From the NCBI RefSeq assembly GCF_051488665.1, contig NZ_JBPSEG010000007.1:1-64000 (forward strand): 64,000 bases of DNA. The letters are read 5' to 3'. This document shows, piece after piece, positions 14,350 through 23,803 of this stretch; within the stretch, counting starts at the first letter, position 1; each line of letters begins with the position of its first letter. Origin of the DNA: Melioribacter sp051488665. GTDB taxonomy: Bacteria > Bacteroidota > Ignavibacteria > Ignavibacteriales > Melioribacteraceae. The position numbers were made by a program, and so were the translations under genes. The notes beneath the pieces are model-generated. The model made no database searches. It was not told the origin of the DNA and saw only the letters and a program-made list of their open reading frames with translations.

Positions 14350-15552
14350 ATGCTAAACTACAATGAAGCATTGGAAATAATAAAAAGCGAAATACAAAAT
14401 TTAACTCTGAAAACGGAAGAAGCGGATATATTCGAGTCATACAATCGGATTCTTGCGGAAGATGTAATTGCCGATGTCGATTTGCCGCCGTTTGACAATT
14501 CCGCCGTTGACGGATACGCGCTTGTATTTTCCGAAAGAAACGAGTGGACTATAAAAAGCGAAGTCTCTGCGGGGAATTATTCGCCGGTTTCAATAACCGA
14601 AGACGAAGCGGTTTTGATTACAACCGGCAGTAAGCTTCCGGTCAATGCAGACACTGTTATTCCGATAGAAGATGTGGAGGTTGATAACGGAAAATTAAGT
14701 CTGAAACCCGGCGCTTTTTTCAAAAAAGGATTAAACATACGCCGTAAAGGGAGCGACCTGGAGATCGACAAAATTGCCGTGCCTGCGTTTACTAAAATCA
14801 AACCCAAAACCGTCGCCGCTATTGCAAGCTGCGGAAGAGATAAAGTAAAAGTGTTTTCAAAATTGAGATTTGCCGTTCTTGCCACAGGCGACGAATTGAT
14901 TCCCGTCCGCGAAAAACCGGAAAACGACAAAATAAGAGTGTCGAATATCTATTCTTTATCCGCGGCTGTTAAGGAAATGAATCATACAGTATTGAATCTC
15001 GGTTTTGTAAAAGACGACAAAAATGTAATTAAAGAAAAGATACACAGCGCGCTGGAATCGAATATCGATTTTTTGATTACAACCGGCGGAGTATCGGTGG
15101 GAAAATACGATTTCCTGAAAGAAGTTTTCGAAGAACTCGGCGTTCGAAGAAAATTTTGGAAGGTAAATATCAAACCGGGCAAACCGATCTATTTCGGAGT
15201 TTTTGAAAAGAACGGAAAAAAAATATTAATATTCGGATTACCCGGCAATCCGGTGTCGTCTCTGGTGAACTTTAAAGTGTTTATCGAACCGGCAATCGAT
15301 TATCTGTTCAAACAAAAAGAGACGGAAATGATTACCGCTGTTTTGCAAAATAATTTGAAAAAGCGGGACGGAAAAAGGCATTTTGCCAGGGGAATTTTAT
15401 TCGAAGAAAACGGCGTGTGGAAAGTTACTTCCGAGTTTTCTCAATCGTCGGGAAACCTGGTCGAAATGAGCGCCTCCGATTGCCTCATTGTTTTACCGGA
15501 GGAAATCCGCAATCCGCAAAAAGGCGACATCGTAAAATGTATAAAAATATAA
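14350..15552 (+). CDS. moeA: Molybdopterin molybdenumtransferase
   Basis: A 400-residue MoeA that inserts molybdate into adenylated molybdopterin. The PFDNSAVDGYAL start of the active domain lies near residues 45-56, the MoCF domain shows GDELIPV near residue 183 and TTGGVSVGKYDF near residues 241-252, and GLPGNPVSS lies near residue 300. The length is normal. A terminal domain follows. It starts after a repeat-filled gap and ends 7 bases before mobA. Adenylation (MogA) is not encoded in the window. Confidence 0.95.
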   Translation: MLNYNEALEIIKSEIQNLTLKTEEADIFESYNRILAEDVIADVDLPPFDNSAVDGYALVFSERNEWTIKSEVSAGNYSPVSITEDEAVLITTGSKLPVNADTVIPIEDVEVDNGKLSLKPGAFFKKGLNIRRKGSDLEIDKIAVPAFTKIKPKTVAAIASCGRDKVKVFSKLRFAVLATGDELIPVREKPENDKIRVSNIYSLSAAVKEMNHTVLNLGFVKDDKNVIKEKIHSALESNIDFLITTGGVSVGKYDFLKEVFEELGVRRKFWKVNIKPGKPIYFGVFEKNGKKILIFGLPGNPVSSLVNFKVFIEPAIDYLFKQKETEMITAVLQNNLKKRDGKRHFARGILFEENGVWKVTSEFSQSSGNLVEMSASDCLIVLPEEIRNPQKGDIVKCIKI

Positions 15553-15559
15553 CGAGCCG

Positions 15560-16165
15560 ATGAAAAAAAGAAAAAATATAACGGGCGTAATTCTGTCGGG
15601 CGGCAAAAGCTCGCGTATGGGCGAGAATAAGTCTTTGATGAAAATAAAAGGGATTACGACAATAGAAATAATTTTACGATTGATCGAGCCGTTTTTCGAA
15701 GAAATAATACTCAGTACAAACGAGCCGGAAGAGTATGAATTTCTCGGATTGAAAAGCGTGGAAGATATATATGCCGACGGCGGACCGCTTGCAGGAATTC
15801 ATGCCGCTTTGAAAGAATCCGAAACCGAAAATAATTTTATCATTTCCTGCGACGTGCCGTTGATGAGCGCGGAAATGATCGAATATTTTTTGAATTACGA
15901 AGTCGAAAGCGATGTGCTGATTGCAAGAGCAGCCGGATATTTGCAACCGCTGGTCGGTCTTTACAGAAAAAGACTGCTGCCGTTAATTGAAAATATCCTG
16001 GAAAAAAACGGAGGCGGAAATCATAAATCCCTGCATCGCCTTCTTGACGTTGCCGATACGACAATTGTCGATCCGACCGGACTGGAATTTTACAGCGACG
16101 AACTCTTTTTTAATATGAACAACCGCAACGATTACGAAACGATAATGAAAAGATTGAACGGGTAA
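15560..16165 (+). CDS. mobA: Molybdenum cofactor guanylyltransferase
   Basis: A 201-residue nucleotidyltransferase that attaches GMP to Moco to make MGD. The P-loop-like LSGGKSSRMGENKSLM lies at residues 12-27, and CDVPLMS near residue 98 is the metal-binding DxD-like position. It is the last gene of the cofactor run, ending just before a bidirectional terminator. Presence of MobA implies that the cell also uses MGD-type enzymes (DMSO reductase family), which are not in this window. Confidence 0.92.
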   Translation: MKKRKNITGVILSGGKSSRMGENKSLMKIKGITTIEIILRLIEPFFEEIILSTNEPEEYEFLGLKSVEDIYADGGPLAGIHAALKESETENNFIISCDVPLMSAEMIEYFLNYEVESDVLIARAAGYLQPLVGLYRKRLLPLIENILEKNGGGNHKSLHRLLDVADTTIVDPTGLEFYSDELFFNMNNRNDYETIMKRLNG

Positions 16166-16187
16166 GTTTTAACGGTGTTTAAGTAAA

Positions 16188-16213
16188 AAATGCGGGGCAG
16201 TTTCCCCGCATTT
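16188..16213. terminator. Bidirectional terminator between mobA and the sugar kinase
   Basis: AAATGCGGGG and CCCCGCATTT pair across a short loop. T-rich runs follow on both strands (TTTAATTTTA on the plus strand, TTTTTT on the minus strand), so it serves both convergent genes. Confidence 0.85.
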
Positions 16214-16217
16214 AATT

Positions 16218-17252
16218 TTATCTTTCCACTCTGCCCGAGCCGCCGCTCTTGATCAGTTTTTCAACTTCGTCGACGCTTACCAGATTGAAATCGCCCGGAA
16301 TAGTATGTTTCAAACAAGAGGCGGCAACTGCAAATTCGAGAGCCTCCTTTGTATTTTCTTTTGTAAGCAAACCGTAAATCAAACCGCTGGCAAACGAATC
16401 TCCTCCGCCCACTCTGTCGACTATATCGATTTCATATTTTCTCGAACGATACGGTTCTTTACAATCTTTATCGTCTAACAACAATGCGCTCCATCCGTTA
16501 CGCGACGCCGAATAACTTTCCCTAAGCGTTATTGCAACGGCTTTGAAACCGTATGTCTCTTTTAACTTTCTGGCAACGTTGAAATATCCTTCTTCGTCAA
16601 GTTTGCCCGCCTCTACGTTCGTCTTTTCGGCTTTTAGACCCAGACTCTTTTCGGCGTCTTCTTCGTTGGCAATGCAGACGTCGACGTATTTCATTAACGG
16701 TTTCATTACAGCCTGAGCTTCTTCGGTAGTCCACATTTTAGCGCGGAAATTCAGATCGCAGCTTACCGTTACGCCCATCGATTTGGCTGTTTCGCACGCT
16801 TCGTTCAAAAGTTCTTGAGCGTTTTTGCCGAGCGCCGGCGTTATTCCTGTCCAATGAAACCATGCGGCGTTTTCGAATACTTTTTTCCAGTCGACCTCGC
16901 CTTTTTTCATCAGGGCTACGGCCGAATTTGCCCTGTCGTAAATTACTTTCGAGGCTCTCTGACTGGCGCCTGTCTCCAGAAAATAAATTCCGATACGATC
17001 CCCTCCGCGCACAATATAATCGTCTTTAACGCCGAAACGGCGGAGGTGATTGACTGCGCTTTGACCGATTTCGTGTTTAGGCAGTTTTGTAACGAAGTAC
17101 GATTCAAAGCCGTAGTTCGACAATGAAACGGCTACGTTTGCTTCGCCGCCGCCGAATGTAACGTCGAAATTTTGAGCCTGGACAAATCTCGTATATCCCG
17201 GCGTCGACAGACGAAGCATAATCTCCCCGAAGGTTACTACTTTCTTGCTCAT
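16218..17252 (-). CDS. kdgK: PfkB-family sugar kinase, probably 2-dehydro-3-deoxygluconokinase
   Basis: A 344-residue ribokinase-fold enzyme. GGGEANVAVSLSNYG near residue 34 and the catalytic signature DRVGGGDSFASGLIYGL near residues 294-310 are complete. The start MSKKVVTFGEIMLRLSTPGYTRFVQA is typical of KDG kinases, which phosphorylate 2-keto-3-deoxygluconate at C6. A specific substrate cannot be proved by motif alone; fructokinase-like specificity is the alternative. It is a single gene, convergent with mobA and divergent from the acyl-CoA synthetase. Confidence 0.82.
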   Translation of the reverse strand: MSKKVVTFGEIMLRLSTPGYTRFVQAQNFDVTFGGGEANVAVSLSNYGFESYFVTKLPKHEIGQSAVNHLRRFGVKDDYIVRGGDRIGIYFLETGASQRASKVIYDRANSAVALMKKGEVDWKKVFENAAWFHWTGITPALGKNAQELLNEACETAKSMGVTVSCDLNFRAKMWTTEEAQAVMKPLMKYVDVCIANEEDAEKSLGLKAEKTNVEAGKLDEEGYFNVARKLKETYGFKAVAITLRESYSASRNGWSALLLDDKDCKEPYRSRKYEIDIVDRVGGGDSFASGLIYGLLTKENTKEALEFAVAASCLKHTIPGDFNLVSVDEVEKLIKSGGSGRVER

Positions 17253-17404
17253 CTTTTATTCCCCGTTTTTTTTGACCTCTTAAACGATAAATTAAACGCA
17301 AAAATAAGAATATTTTTGGAAATCGGGATTACTGTCGGAAACGGTTTCCTTTAGACCGGATTAATTTATTGACGGCAGTTTATCATACGGTAATCTTTAC
17401 ATTT

Positions 17405-17450
17405 TTGCCAATAATAAATCCTGGCAAATTGGAATAAAAAATTTTGGCAA
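17405..17450. promoter_or_regulatory. TTGCCA/TGGCAA repeats in the divergent promoter region
   Basis: TTGCCA at 17405-17410 and TGGCAA at 17422-17427 form an inverted pair with an 11-base spacer, and a third TTGGCAA lies at 17444-17450. They are in the 263-base gap between the divergent kinase and synthetase genes. No promoter boxes were clear. This may be an operator for one or both genes, or chance in AT-rich DNA. Confidence 0.25.
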
Positions 17451-17515
17451 TTAGTCAATAAAAAATAAAATTTCACGATTCACTTTCTTATTTTAGACGA
17501 AAAAGGAAAAAATCA

Positions 17516-19600
17516 ATGGATGAATTACGGAAATTCTTTTATCCGGAGTCGGTTTGTCTTGTTGGAGCTTCTTCCAAACCGAAGAGTATCGGTCATGAAA
17601 TTCTCAAGAATATCAGGGATTACGGATATACCGGAAAAATTTTCCCCGTCAATCCGAACTCGGAAGAAATACTCGGATTAAAATGTTATTCTTCGATTGA
17701 ATCGATAGCCGGTGAAATTGATCTTGCAATCATCACGCTTCCGAAGAAACTCGTAAGCGCTTCGATTGACGAGCTTATAAAGAAAAACGTAAAAGCGATA
17801 ATATTGATTACCGCCGGATTTAAGGAACTGGGCGAAGAAGGCGCGCGGCTGGAAAACGAAATTGCAAACAAAATTAAGAATGCGGGCGGTCGACTTGTAG
17901 GTCCGAATTGCATGGGCGTTATCAATACGCTTCCTGACAATAAATTAAACGCGACATTTGTGGCGGAAAAACCAGAAACCGGCTCTATCGCGTTCTTCTC
18001 TCAAAGCGGAGCTCTCGGCGCCGCGGTGCTCAATACAATCCGCGAGTCCGACGTTCGATTCGCTCATTTTATCAGTATCGGAAACAAAGCCGACGTCAAC
18101 GAAAACGATTTACTCGGTTTCTGGCAGAAAGACGACAACATACGCATACTGACATATTATCTCGAAAGTTTCGACGACGGTTTTAAATTTTTACTGCCGT
18201 TCATCAAGGGCAAAGTCGATAAACCGGTTATTGTTTTGAAAGCCGGTCGAACGGAAAGCGGAATGAAAGCCGCATCGTCGCATACCGGAGCGCTGAGCGG
18301 CAGCGATAAAATTGCAAACGCGCTCTTAAAGCAGTTCGGCGTAATAAGAGTTAAAACATTGAACGAATTGTTCAATACGGCAAAAGGCTTTGAAAACTTT
18401 CCGGCAATTAAAGGAAATAACATTGCGGTTGTAACGAATGCGGGCGGACCCGGAATCCTGTGTGTCGACAAGCTCGAAGAGAGAGGTCTTAAACTTGCGC
18501 GCCTGAATGAATCGACAAAAGAAAAAATCAAAGCGATTATTCATCCCGAAGGGAGCGCCGAAAATCCGGTCGATCTGCTGCCTTCGGGCGACGGCGAAAC
18601 GTATAAAAACGTTACGGCGTTATTGCTCGAAGACGATAACGTCGACGCGGTTATTACGATTTTCGTCGAGCCGGTTATGGTTAAACCTTTTGAAATTGCC
18701 GAGGCTGTTTATAACAATTTCAACGGCGAACAATCGCAAAAGCCCGTTATTCATACAACTATGCCGTTGCCTGAATTCTGGAGTTATTATAAATCGAATT
18801 CGAAAAGAAATCTTCCTGTATTCAGAAATCCCGAAGACGCGCCTGAAATTCTGTCTAATATTTGGTTTTATCGGGAGCGCTTCAGTAAAATTGAAACCGA
18901 CCGAAGCGAATATCTCGAACTCCTTAACAGAAAACAAATAAACGTAATTAAACCCGAGGGAAAATACCTGACTCAAACCGAGCTGAACGAAGCGGCAAAA
19001 AAATATAATTTGCCTTTGGTCGAAAGCGCAATATTGAAATATGATGAACTTGCGGAGGTCAGCGATGATTTTTTCCCGGCGGTTATTAAAGGCATTGCCG
19101 AAAACGTAATCCATAAAAGCGAGTTGAACGCCGTTCGATTGGACATTAAGGATAAAAAGGAATTGATCGAAAAAGCAAAAGAGATTGAAAAAGGTTTTGA
19201 AAAAAACGGGTTGAAAGCGGAAAGTTTTCTGGTGCAAAAATATTTGAATATCAAACACGAACTTCTGATCGGCGGCTTTCGCGACGGATCGTTCGGGCCC
19301 GTGATAATGTTCGGCTCCGGCGGCAAGTACGTTGAAATACTGAACGACACGTCGATCAGATCGTGCTGCTTGAGCAGAAACGATATTTACGAAATGATTT
19401 CGGAGACTAAAATCGGAAAAATAATCAAAGGAGTGCGAGGCGAATCCGGAGTCGATATCGATTCGCTCGTTGAAATTATCCGAAACTGCGCGATTATGAT
19501 GATTGAAAATCCCGCGGTTGCCGAATTCGATATTAATCCTTTAGCTGCGGATATCGACAATAATTTATACGTTGCAGATTTCAGACTAAGGACTATTTAA
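17516..19600 (+). CDS. ADP-forming acetyl/acyl-CoA synthetase, fused alpha-beta form
   Basis: A 694-residue NDP-forming acyl-CoA synthetase. The CoA-binding Rossmann domain starts at residue 8 (YPESVCLVGASSKPKSIG), the ligase domain has SQSGALGAA near residue 165, and the phosphohistidine site SSHTGALSG lies near residues 252-260. The C-terminal ATP-grasp part begins near residue 480, with VIKGIAENVIHKSELNAV and GGSGGK-like MFGSGGKYVE segments, and ends with AEFDINPLAA. The enzyme makes acetate and ATP from acetyl-CoA plus ADP, a common fermentative route. It stands alone; ribosome site AAAGGAA precedes the ATG. Substrate preference is not readable. Confidence 0.88.
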   Translation: MDELRKFFYPESVCLVGASSKPKSIGHEILKNIRDYGYTGKIFPVNPNSEEILGLKCYSSIESIAGEIDLAIITLPKKLVSASIDELIKKNVKAIILITAGFKELGEEGARLENEIANKIKNAGGRLVGPNCMGVINTLPDNKLNATFVAEKPETGSIAFFSQSGALGAAVLNTIRESDVRFAHFISIGNKADVNENDLLGFWQKDDNIRILTYYLESFDDGFKFLLPFIKGKVDKPVIVLKAGRTESGMKAASSHTGALSGSDKIANALLKQFGVIRVKTLNELFNTAKGFENFPAIKGNNIAVVTNAGGPGILCVDKLEERGLKLARLNESTKEKIKAIIHPEGSAENPVDLLPSGDGETYKNVTALLLEDDNVDAVITIFVEPVMVKPFEIAEAVYNNFNGEQSQKPVIHTTMPLPEFWSYYKSNSKRNLPVFRNPEDAPEILSNIWFYRERFSKIETDRSEYLELLNRKQINVIKPEGKYLTQTELNEAAKKYNLPLVESAILKYDELAEVSDDFFPAVIKGIAENVIHKSELNAVRLDIKDKKELIEKAKEIEKGFEKNGLKAESFLVQKYLNIKHELLIGGFRDGSFGPVIMFGSGGKYVEILNDTSIRSCCLSRNDIYEMISETKIGKIIKGVRGESGVDIDSLVEIIRNCAIMMIENPAVAEFDINPLAADIDNNLYVADFRLRTI

Positions 19601-22600
19601 CCGAACCCGATTTTTCGAGCAGTTCGAAATATTTTTTTATCAATTCCCGGTAGTCTTTTTTATAGCCTTCGTTGACGGCTTTCATTAATTCGTCGCGAAG
19701 GCGGTTTTTCGTTTCTTCGTCGGAAAGATTCAATGGCCCGGGCGATTCCTGTTCGATATTTTTTCCCGTCTGCGATGTCCTGTTCTTTTCGAAGTCGCGT
19801 TCGTTTATCGAGCGTTGGGCGTCGAGTAGTCTGGAAAGTATTCTCTCCTGCTTTTGAATCAAATCGTCGTTGAGTTTTTCGGTTTGCATATCGGCGACGA
19901 CTTCTTTCATTTCTTCCAGAATCTTTTCGAGATTCGACGCAAGCCGTTTCGACTGTCCCGAAGCTTTCGCTTCCCGGTTCAACTGTTCCAGCGACTTTCT
20001 TACCAGTTCCTGTTCCTGAGCAAGCCGTTTCAATTGAGACATCATTTCCTGCGAAAGCCCGCCCTGCTGAAGCTTTTGCGTCAATTGATTCAAATTCATT
20101 TGTTGTTGAGACAATTGTTGCAATTGCTGGAACAGGCTCATCATGCCTCCGCCCTGCCCGCCATTCATCATTTGATCCATCCCGGTTTTAATCATCGAGG
20201 CGGCTTCGTTCAGACTTGCCATCGCTGCGGTTTGCGATTGAACCGCTCTGCCGGAATTGCGCGACATCAAAGCCGAAGTGGAATTTTGCATTTCTGCAAA
20301 CGCTTTGCCGATCGATTTGCCCATTTCCGGAGTAATTGCAAATGTTTCCTGCGACATTTTTGTCATCTTTTGAAGAATTTTTTTCAAACCGTTTTGCAAA
20401 TTGTTTTGATTGTTCGCCTTCTCGTTGAATTCCGGCGAAGAGTAATTTAGTTCTTCGGTTTCGTTTTTCAATTTTTCCTGTTCTTTCGAAAGAGTCAGCA
20501 AATCGTCAAGGAGTTTCATCATATCGAAAAAAGTCTTCACCTGATTCATCCGCTGCATTGAGTTCTGAAGGTTTTGAAATTCCTTGAGCATGTTTTCCAT
20601 ATTCGACGAAAGCCGGCGTTGATTTTTCAATGCTTCGGATTTCATCATTTGTCGGAGTTTTTCGAGAGCTTCTTCGGAAAGTTTTTCGTTCGATTGTTTT
20701 GAGTATTCTTCAATAGCTCGTTCGAGTTCTTCTTTCGGAACGTTATTGAGTCCTTCCATTTTTTCGTCCAGGTCTTCCATCGTTTTTCTCAGATTTTCGA
20801 GTTCCTGCGAAATGTCGTTTTGCCGCTGTGTTAAATTTTCTCTCTGCTTTGAATTCGACAATTCGCTTTCTTCGGTTGCGTTCTTCAGTTCTTCTAACTT
20901 TTCGACTATGTTTTCCGTTCTTTTGATTAGCTCGTCGATTTTTTGTTCAACTTGAATCCGCTTGAGCAGATTAATCGTGCGTTCAAGACTTTTCTTGAAA
21001 TATTCTTCGTTCAATTTCAGATCGTCGGCGGACGTTTGCGTTTTGTCTCTCATAAGGCTCCGGAGCGACTCCTGCAGTTTGCGCAGAGCTTCTTTCATCT
21101 CTTCGCTGTTCATGTCTTCCATTAAATTTTGCAGCTCTTCGTATTTTTTTAGAGTTTCTTCCGAAAGGAGATTTTCTTTCATCATTTCGTTTTTCATTTC
21201 GGAAATTTTATCGGCTATTTTTTCGGCTTTTTCGAGCAGGTTTTTGTAACGTTCTGCCGCGGATTCGATTCTTTCCTTTTCCTGCCACGAAATTTCCTTT
21301 TGATTCTTTTTCAGGTCGTCGCTAATCCGCTGCAATTCCCTGCCGAGAGTTTCGGCTTCTTTCAAAGTTTCTTCCAGCTCTTCGATCGATTCGGCTTGAG
21401 TTTCGTTTATATCTTTGAATAAATCGTCGAGCGACGGAACGGTTATAAGATAACTTTTAGTGCGGGCGGATTTGGGACCGTTGATATTGTCGTTGTCGAA
21501 TACTTCGAGATAATAAGAAACGCTCTCGCCCTCTGCCAGAACGAGCGGCGACAAATCCCAGGCGTGATAGATTTCTTCTTCTTTTCCGCCGCCTGTTTTC
21601 AATTCCTTAATGTTGAAAGATTCTTCCGCAGCGCGGTATTTGGAAGCGACGAGCCGGTATTTAAGCGCCAGACGGGAAAATCCGTAATCGTCTTTTATAC
21701 GAACAATTAACGGTACGACCGGATTGTTGTTTAATTTGACGTCTTCGTCCGGCGCCGCCATTTCGATCGACGGCGGTTCGTCTTTAATTGTCTTAACGAA
21801 ATAAGTAATCGGGTCTTTGTTGAAATTATCCTCATCGTCTTTTATTCCGATCACATAACTGTCGTTGTTCGTTACGGAAAAACCGCCGGCTGCAAAATTG
21901 CCTGAATGCTTTAGGTCGATTTTTTTGCCGGAAGCAAATTTTAATTCCGCACGGGCAAGCGGTTTTGAAGACGTGATTTTCAATTTTATACGGCTGCCGG
22001 GCAATGCGGTTATGTTGCCGTCGTTGTTTCGATATTCGGGCGAAAGTTTTGTATAAGCCGGCGGAATTATTGTTAAATCGAGCGCGGTTATAAACGGAGG
22101 GTCGACCACTTCGATTTGATAAACTTCGCTTTCGATTCCTTCGGCTTCGGCATAATAAATTGCGGAGCGAAGAATCGATTTTATCCGGTAATTAAAAACC
22201 CCGTCTGCATCCGGCTGCAGGCGGTATCCGGCAAATTCAGCGTCGGCGTCGGTCTTTATGTAAAGATTAATACCTCCGGGACTTTCGCCGGTCGTTTTAA
22301 TCGATATATTGATTTCTTCTCCTTTGACGGCTTTATAATTTCCCGGCTCGATTGCAAACCGGAATTTCAACGGCTCTTTATATTCTACGCCGTAATTAAT
22401 CAAGCGCGCAAAAGACGCTCTCATATCATTCGAGGCGGAAAACAATAAAACCGAAGCAATCGACAATATCAGCAAAACCCGAAAACGCTTTTTTAATAAA
22501 CGGGCATCGATAACGGAATTGAAATCGAGGTCTTTTACTTTATCGTAAGTTTTGTCGAATGCGGCGGCTATCAGTTGACCGGAGTATGACGGATTTTTTT

Positions 22601-22952
22601 CTTCGATCAATTCGAGAGCGTTTACAAGCTCGTCCTTTACGGAAGGGAAAAAAACGCCGACATTTCTTGCCAGCGAATCGTAATCGGGATTTAAATACGA
22701 AATAATTTTTTTTATTGCCGGAAGAAAAAAGAAGTATACGGACGAGATTATTGCGACGGCAATAAACAAATAAAAGAGGATTGTTCTTGAATGAGATGAA
22801 AACCGGAAAAGATTTTCCGAAACAGCGAGAAGAATTATCAAAAGAACTAGCGACGAAAGAAGAGCGCATAGTCCCGCCGACAATTCTACGAGGGTTTCGC
22901 GAACGAGAAACTTTTTCAGTTTGCTTTTTATGTGAGTTATCTTTTCGTTCAT
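19593..22952 (-). CDS. DUF4175-family large membrane protein with long coiled coils
   Basis: A 1119-residue protein. The N-terminus has two membrane segments within residues 20-75 and another near 155-175, then an Ig-like beta region of about 200-510 that should lie outside the cytoplasmic membrane, and from about 520 onward a very long charged helical region with Glu/Lys heptads and a short Gly/Met/Gln-rich stretch near residues 925-955. This is the DUF4175 organisation; the function is unknown. Its ATG lies one base after the stop of the DUF4159 gene, so the pair is co-translated. The strand opposite carries long shadow frames that are artefacts of composition. Confidence 0.8.
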   Translation of the reverse strand: MNEKITHIKSKLKKFLVRETLVELSAGLCALLSSLVLLIILLAVSENLFRFSSHSRTILFYLFIAVAIISSVYFFFLPAIKKIISYLNPDYDSLARNVGVFFPSVKDELVNALELIEEKNPSYSGQLIAAAFDKTYDKVKDLDFNSVIDARLLKKRFRVLLILSIASVLLFSASNDMRASFARLINYGVEYKEPLKFRFAIEPGNYKAVKGEEINISIKTTGESPGGINLYIKTDADAEFAGYRLQPDADGVFNYRIKSILRSAIYYAEAEGIESEVYQIEVVDPPFITALDLTIIPPAYTKLSPEYRNNDGNITALPGSRIKLKITSSKPLARAELKFASGKKIDLKHSGNFAAGGFSVTNNDSYVIGIKDDEDNFNKDPITYFVKTIKDEPPSIEMAAPDEDVKLNNNPVVPLIVRIKDDYGFSRLALKYRLVASKYRAAEESFNIKELKTGGGKEEEIYHAWDLSPLVLAEGESVSYYLEVFDNDNINGPKSARTKSYLITVPSLDDLFKDINETQAESIEELEETLKEAETLGRELQRISDDLKKNQKEISWQEKERIESAAERYKNLLEKAEKIADKISEMKNEMMKENLLSEETLKKYEELQNLMEDMNSEEMKEALRKLQESLRSLMRDKTQTSADDLKLNEEYFKKSLERTINLLKRIQVEQKIDELIKRTENIVEKLEELKNATEESELSNSKQRENLTQRQNDISQELENLRKTMEDLDEKMEGLNNVPKEELERAIEEYSKQSNEKLSEEALEKLRQMMKSEALKNQRRLSSNMENMLKEFQNLQNSMQRMNQVKTFFDMMKLLDDLLTLSKEQEKLKNETEELNYSSPEFNEKANNQNNLQNGLKKILQKMTKMSQETFAITPEMGKSIGKAFAEMQNSTSALMSRNSGRAVQSQTAAMASLNEAASMIKTGMDQMMNGGQGGGMMSLFQQLQQLSQQQMNLNQLTQKLQQGGLSQEMMSQLKRLAQEQELVRKSLEQLNREAKASGQSKRLASNLEKILEEMKEVVADMQTEKLNDDLIQKQERILSRLLDAQRSINERDFEKNRTSQTGKNIEQESPGPLNLSDEETKNRLRDELMKAVNEGYKKDYRELIKKYFELLEKSGSVK

Positions 22953-22953
22953 C

Positions 22954-23595
22954 TCAATTGATCAGAGCCCATGTAATAATATTGACGCCGAATTTCAGCG
23001 CTTCTTCTCTTTTAGCCGGCGGATCGTTATGAACTTCGGGGTCTGCCCATCCGTCGCTCGGATTCGATTCGTAAGTGTAATAGAGGCAGAGTCTGCCTTC
23101 TGCGAAAATTCCGAAGCCCCGCGGCGGTTTATTGTCGTGCTCGTGCGTTTTGGGCGGTCCGTTGAAATCGAAAACGCAATGATACAAACCGTAATCAAAC
23201 GGAATTTCGACTAGTTCCTTATCGGGAAAAACTTTTTTAATTTCGCGACGGAAGCCTTTATCGAGTCCGTAGTCGTCGTCCACATAAAGAAATCCGCCGT
23301 TCGTAAGATAAGTTCTGAGCTTTCGCGCGTCGTTTTCAGAAAAGACGACATTGCCGTGCCCGGTCATAAAAAGAATCGGATAAGCGAAAATATTTCCGCT
23401 CGACAAGTCGACAAATTCATAAACCGGTTGGGTTTCGATAAAAGTATTTTCTCCGATGAATTTAAGTAAATTTACTTCTGCCGAGGGATCGTTGTACCAG
23501 TCGCCGCCGCCGTTGTATTTTAATCTTCCGATTTTCAGTTCCTGCGCCGAACAGACTGCGACAAGAAGAAACATAAGAATTGCCGTTTTTCGCAT
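22954..23595 (-). CDS. DUF4159-family secreted protein
   Basis: A 213-residue protein with a signal peptide (residues 1-17, CSAQ cleavage). Domain features are GGGDWYNDPSAEVNLLKFI, PILFMTGHGNVVFSENDARKLRTYLTNGGFLYVDDDYG, and DFNGPPKTHEHDNKPPRGFGI. The last but one block resembles the flavodoxin-like fold of class I glutamine amidotransferases, with no catalytic cysteine. DUF4159 genes usually sit in the BatA/DUF58/MoxR/DUF4175 neighbourhood of Bacteroidota; only DUF4175 is here. Cellular role unknown. Confidence 0.83.
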   Translation of the reverse strand: MRKTAILMFLLVAVCSAQELKIGRLKYNGGGDWYNDPSAEVNLLKFIGENTFIETQPVYEFVDLSSGNIFAYPILFMTGHGNVVFSENDARKLRTYLTNGGFLYVDDDYGLDKGFRREIKKVFPDKELVEIPFDYGLYHCVFDFNGPPKTHEHDNKPPRGFGIFAEGRLCLYYTYESNPSDGWADPEVHNDPPAKREEALKFGVNIITWALIN

Positions 23596-23803
23596 AACAA
23601 TCGATTTTTATTTGATTTCTAAAATAAATATTTATTGAGTTAATATATAGACCAATCGGTTTCCGTATTAGAATTTTAACGAGTTTGAGGAAAGAAATTC
23701 AAGTTGATGATCTGTTGCCGGGAGGGTTTAATTAATTAAAGCGAGCGGTCTTCTCGCATATATCACAAAAAAGTATATTGATTACAAAGGAGATATGAAG
23801 GAT

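Noticed and set aside
17405..17450. Sigma-54 promoter from TGGCAA
   Set aside because: No second box (TTGC) at the required spacing of five bases.
19854..20450. 198-residue open frame on the plus strand inside DUF4175
   Set aside because: It is a mirror of the coiled-coil codons on the other strand (His/Leu/Phe-rich), with no ribosome site and no known domain.
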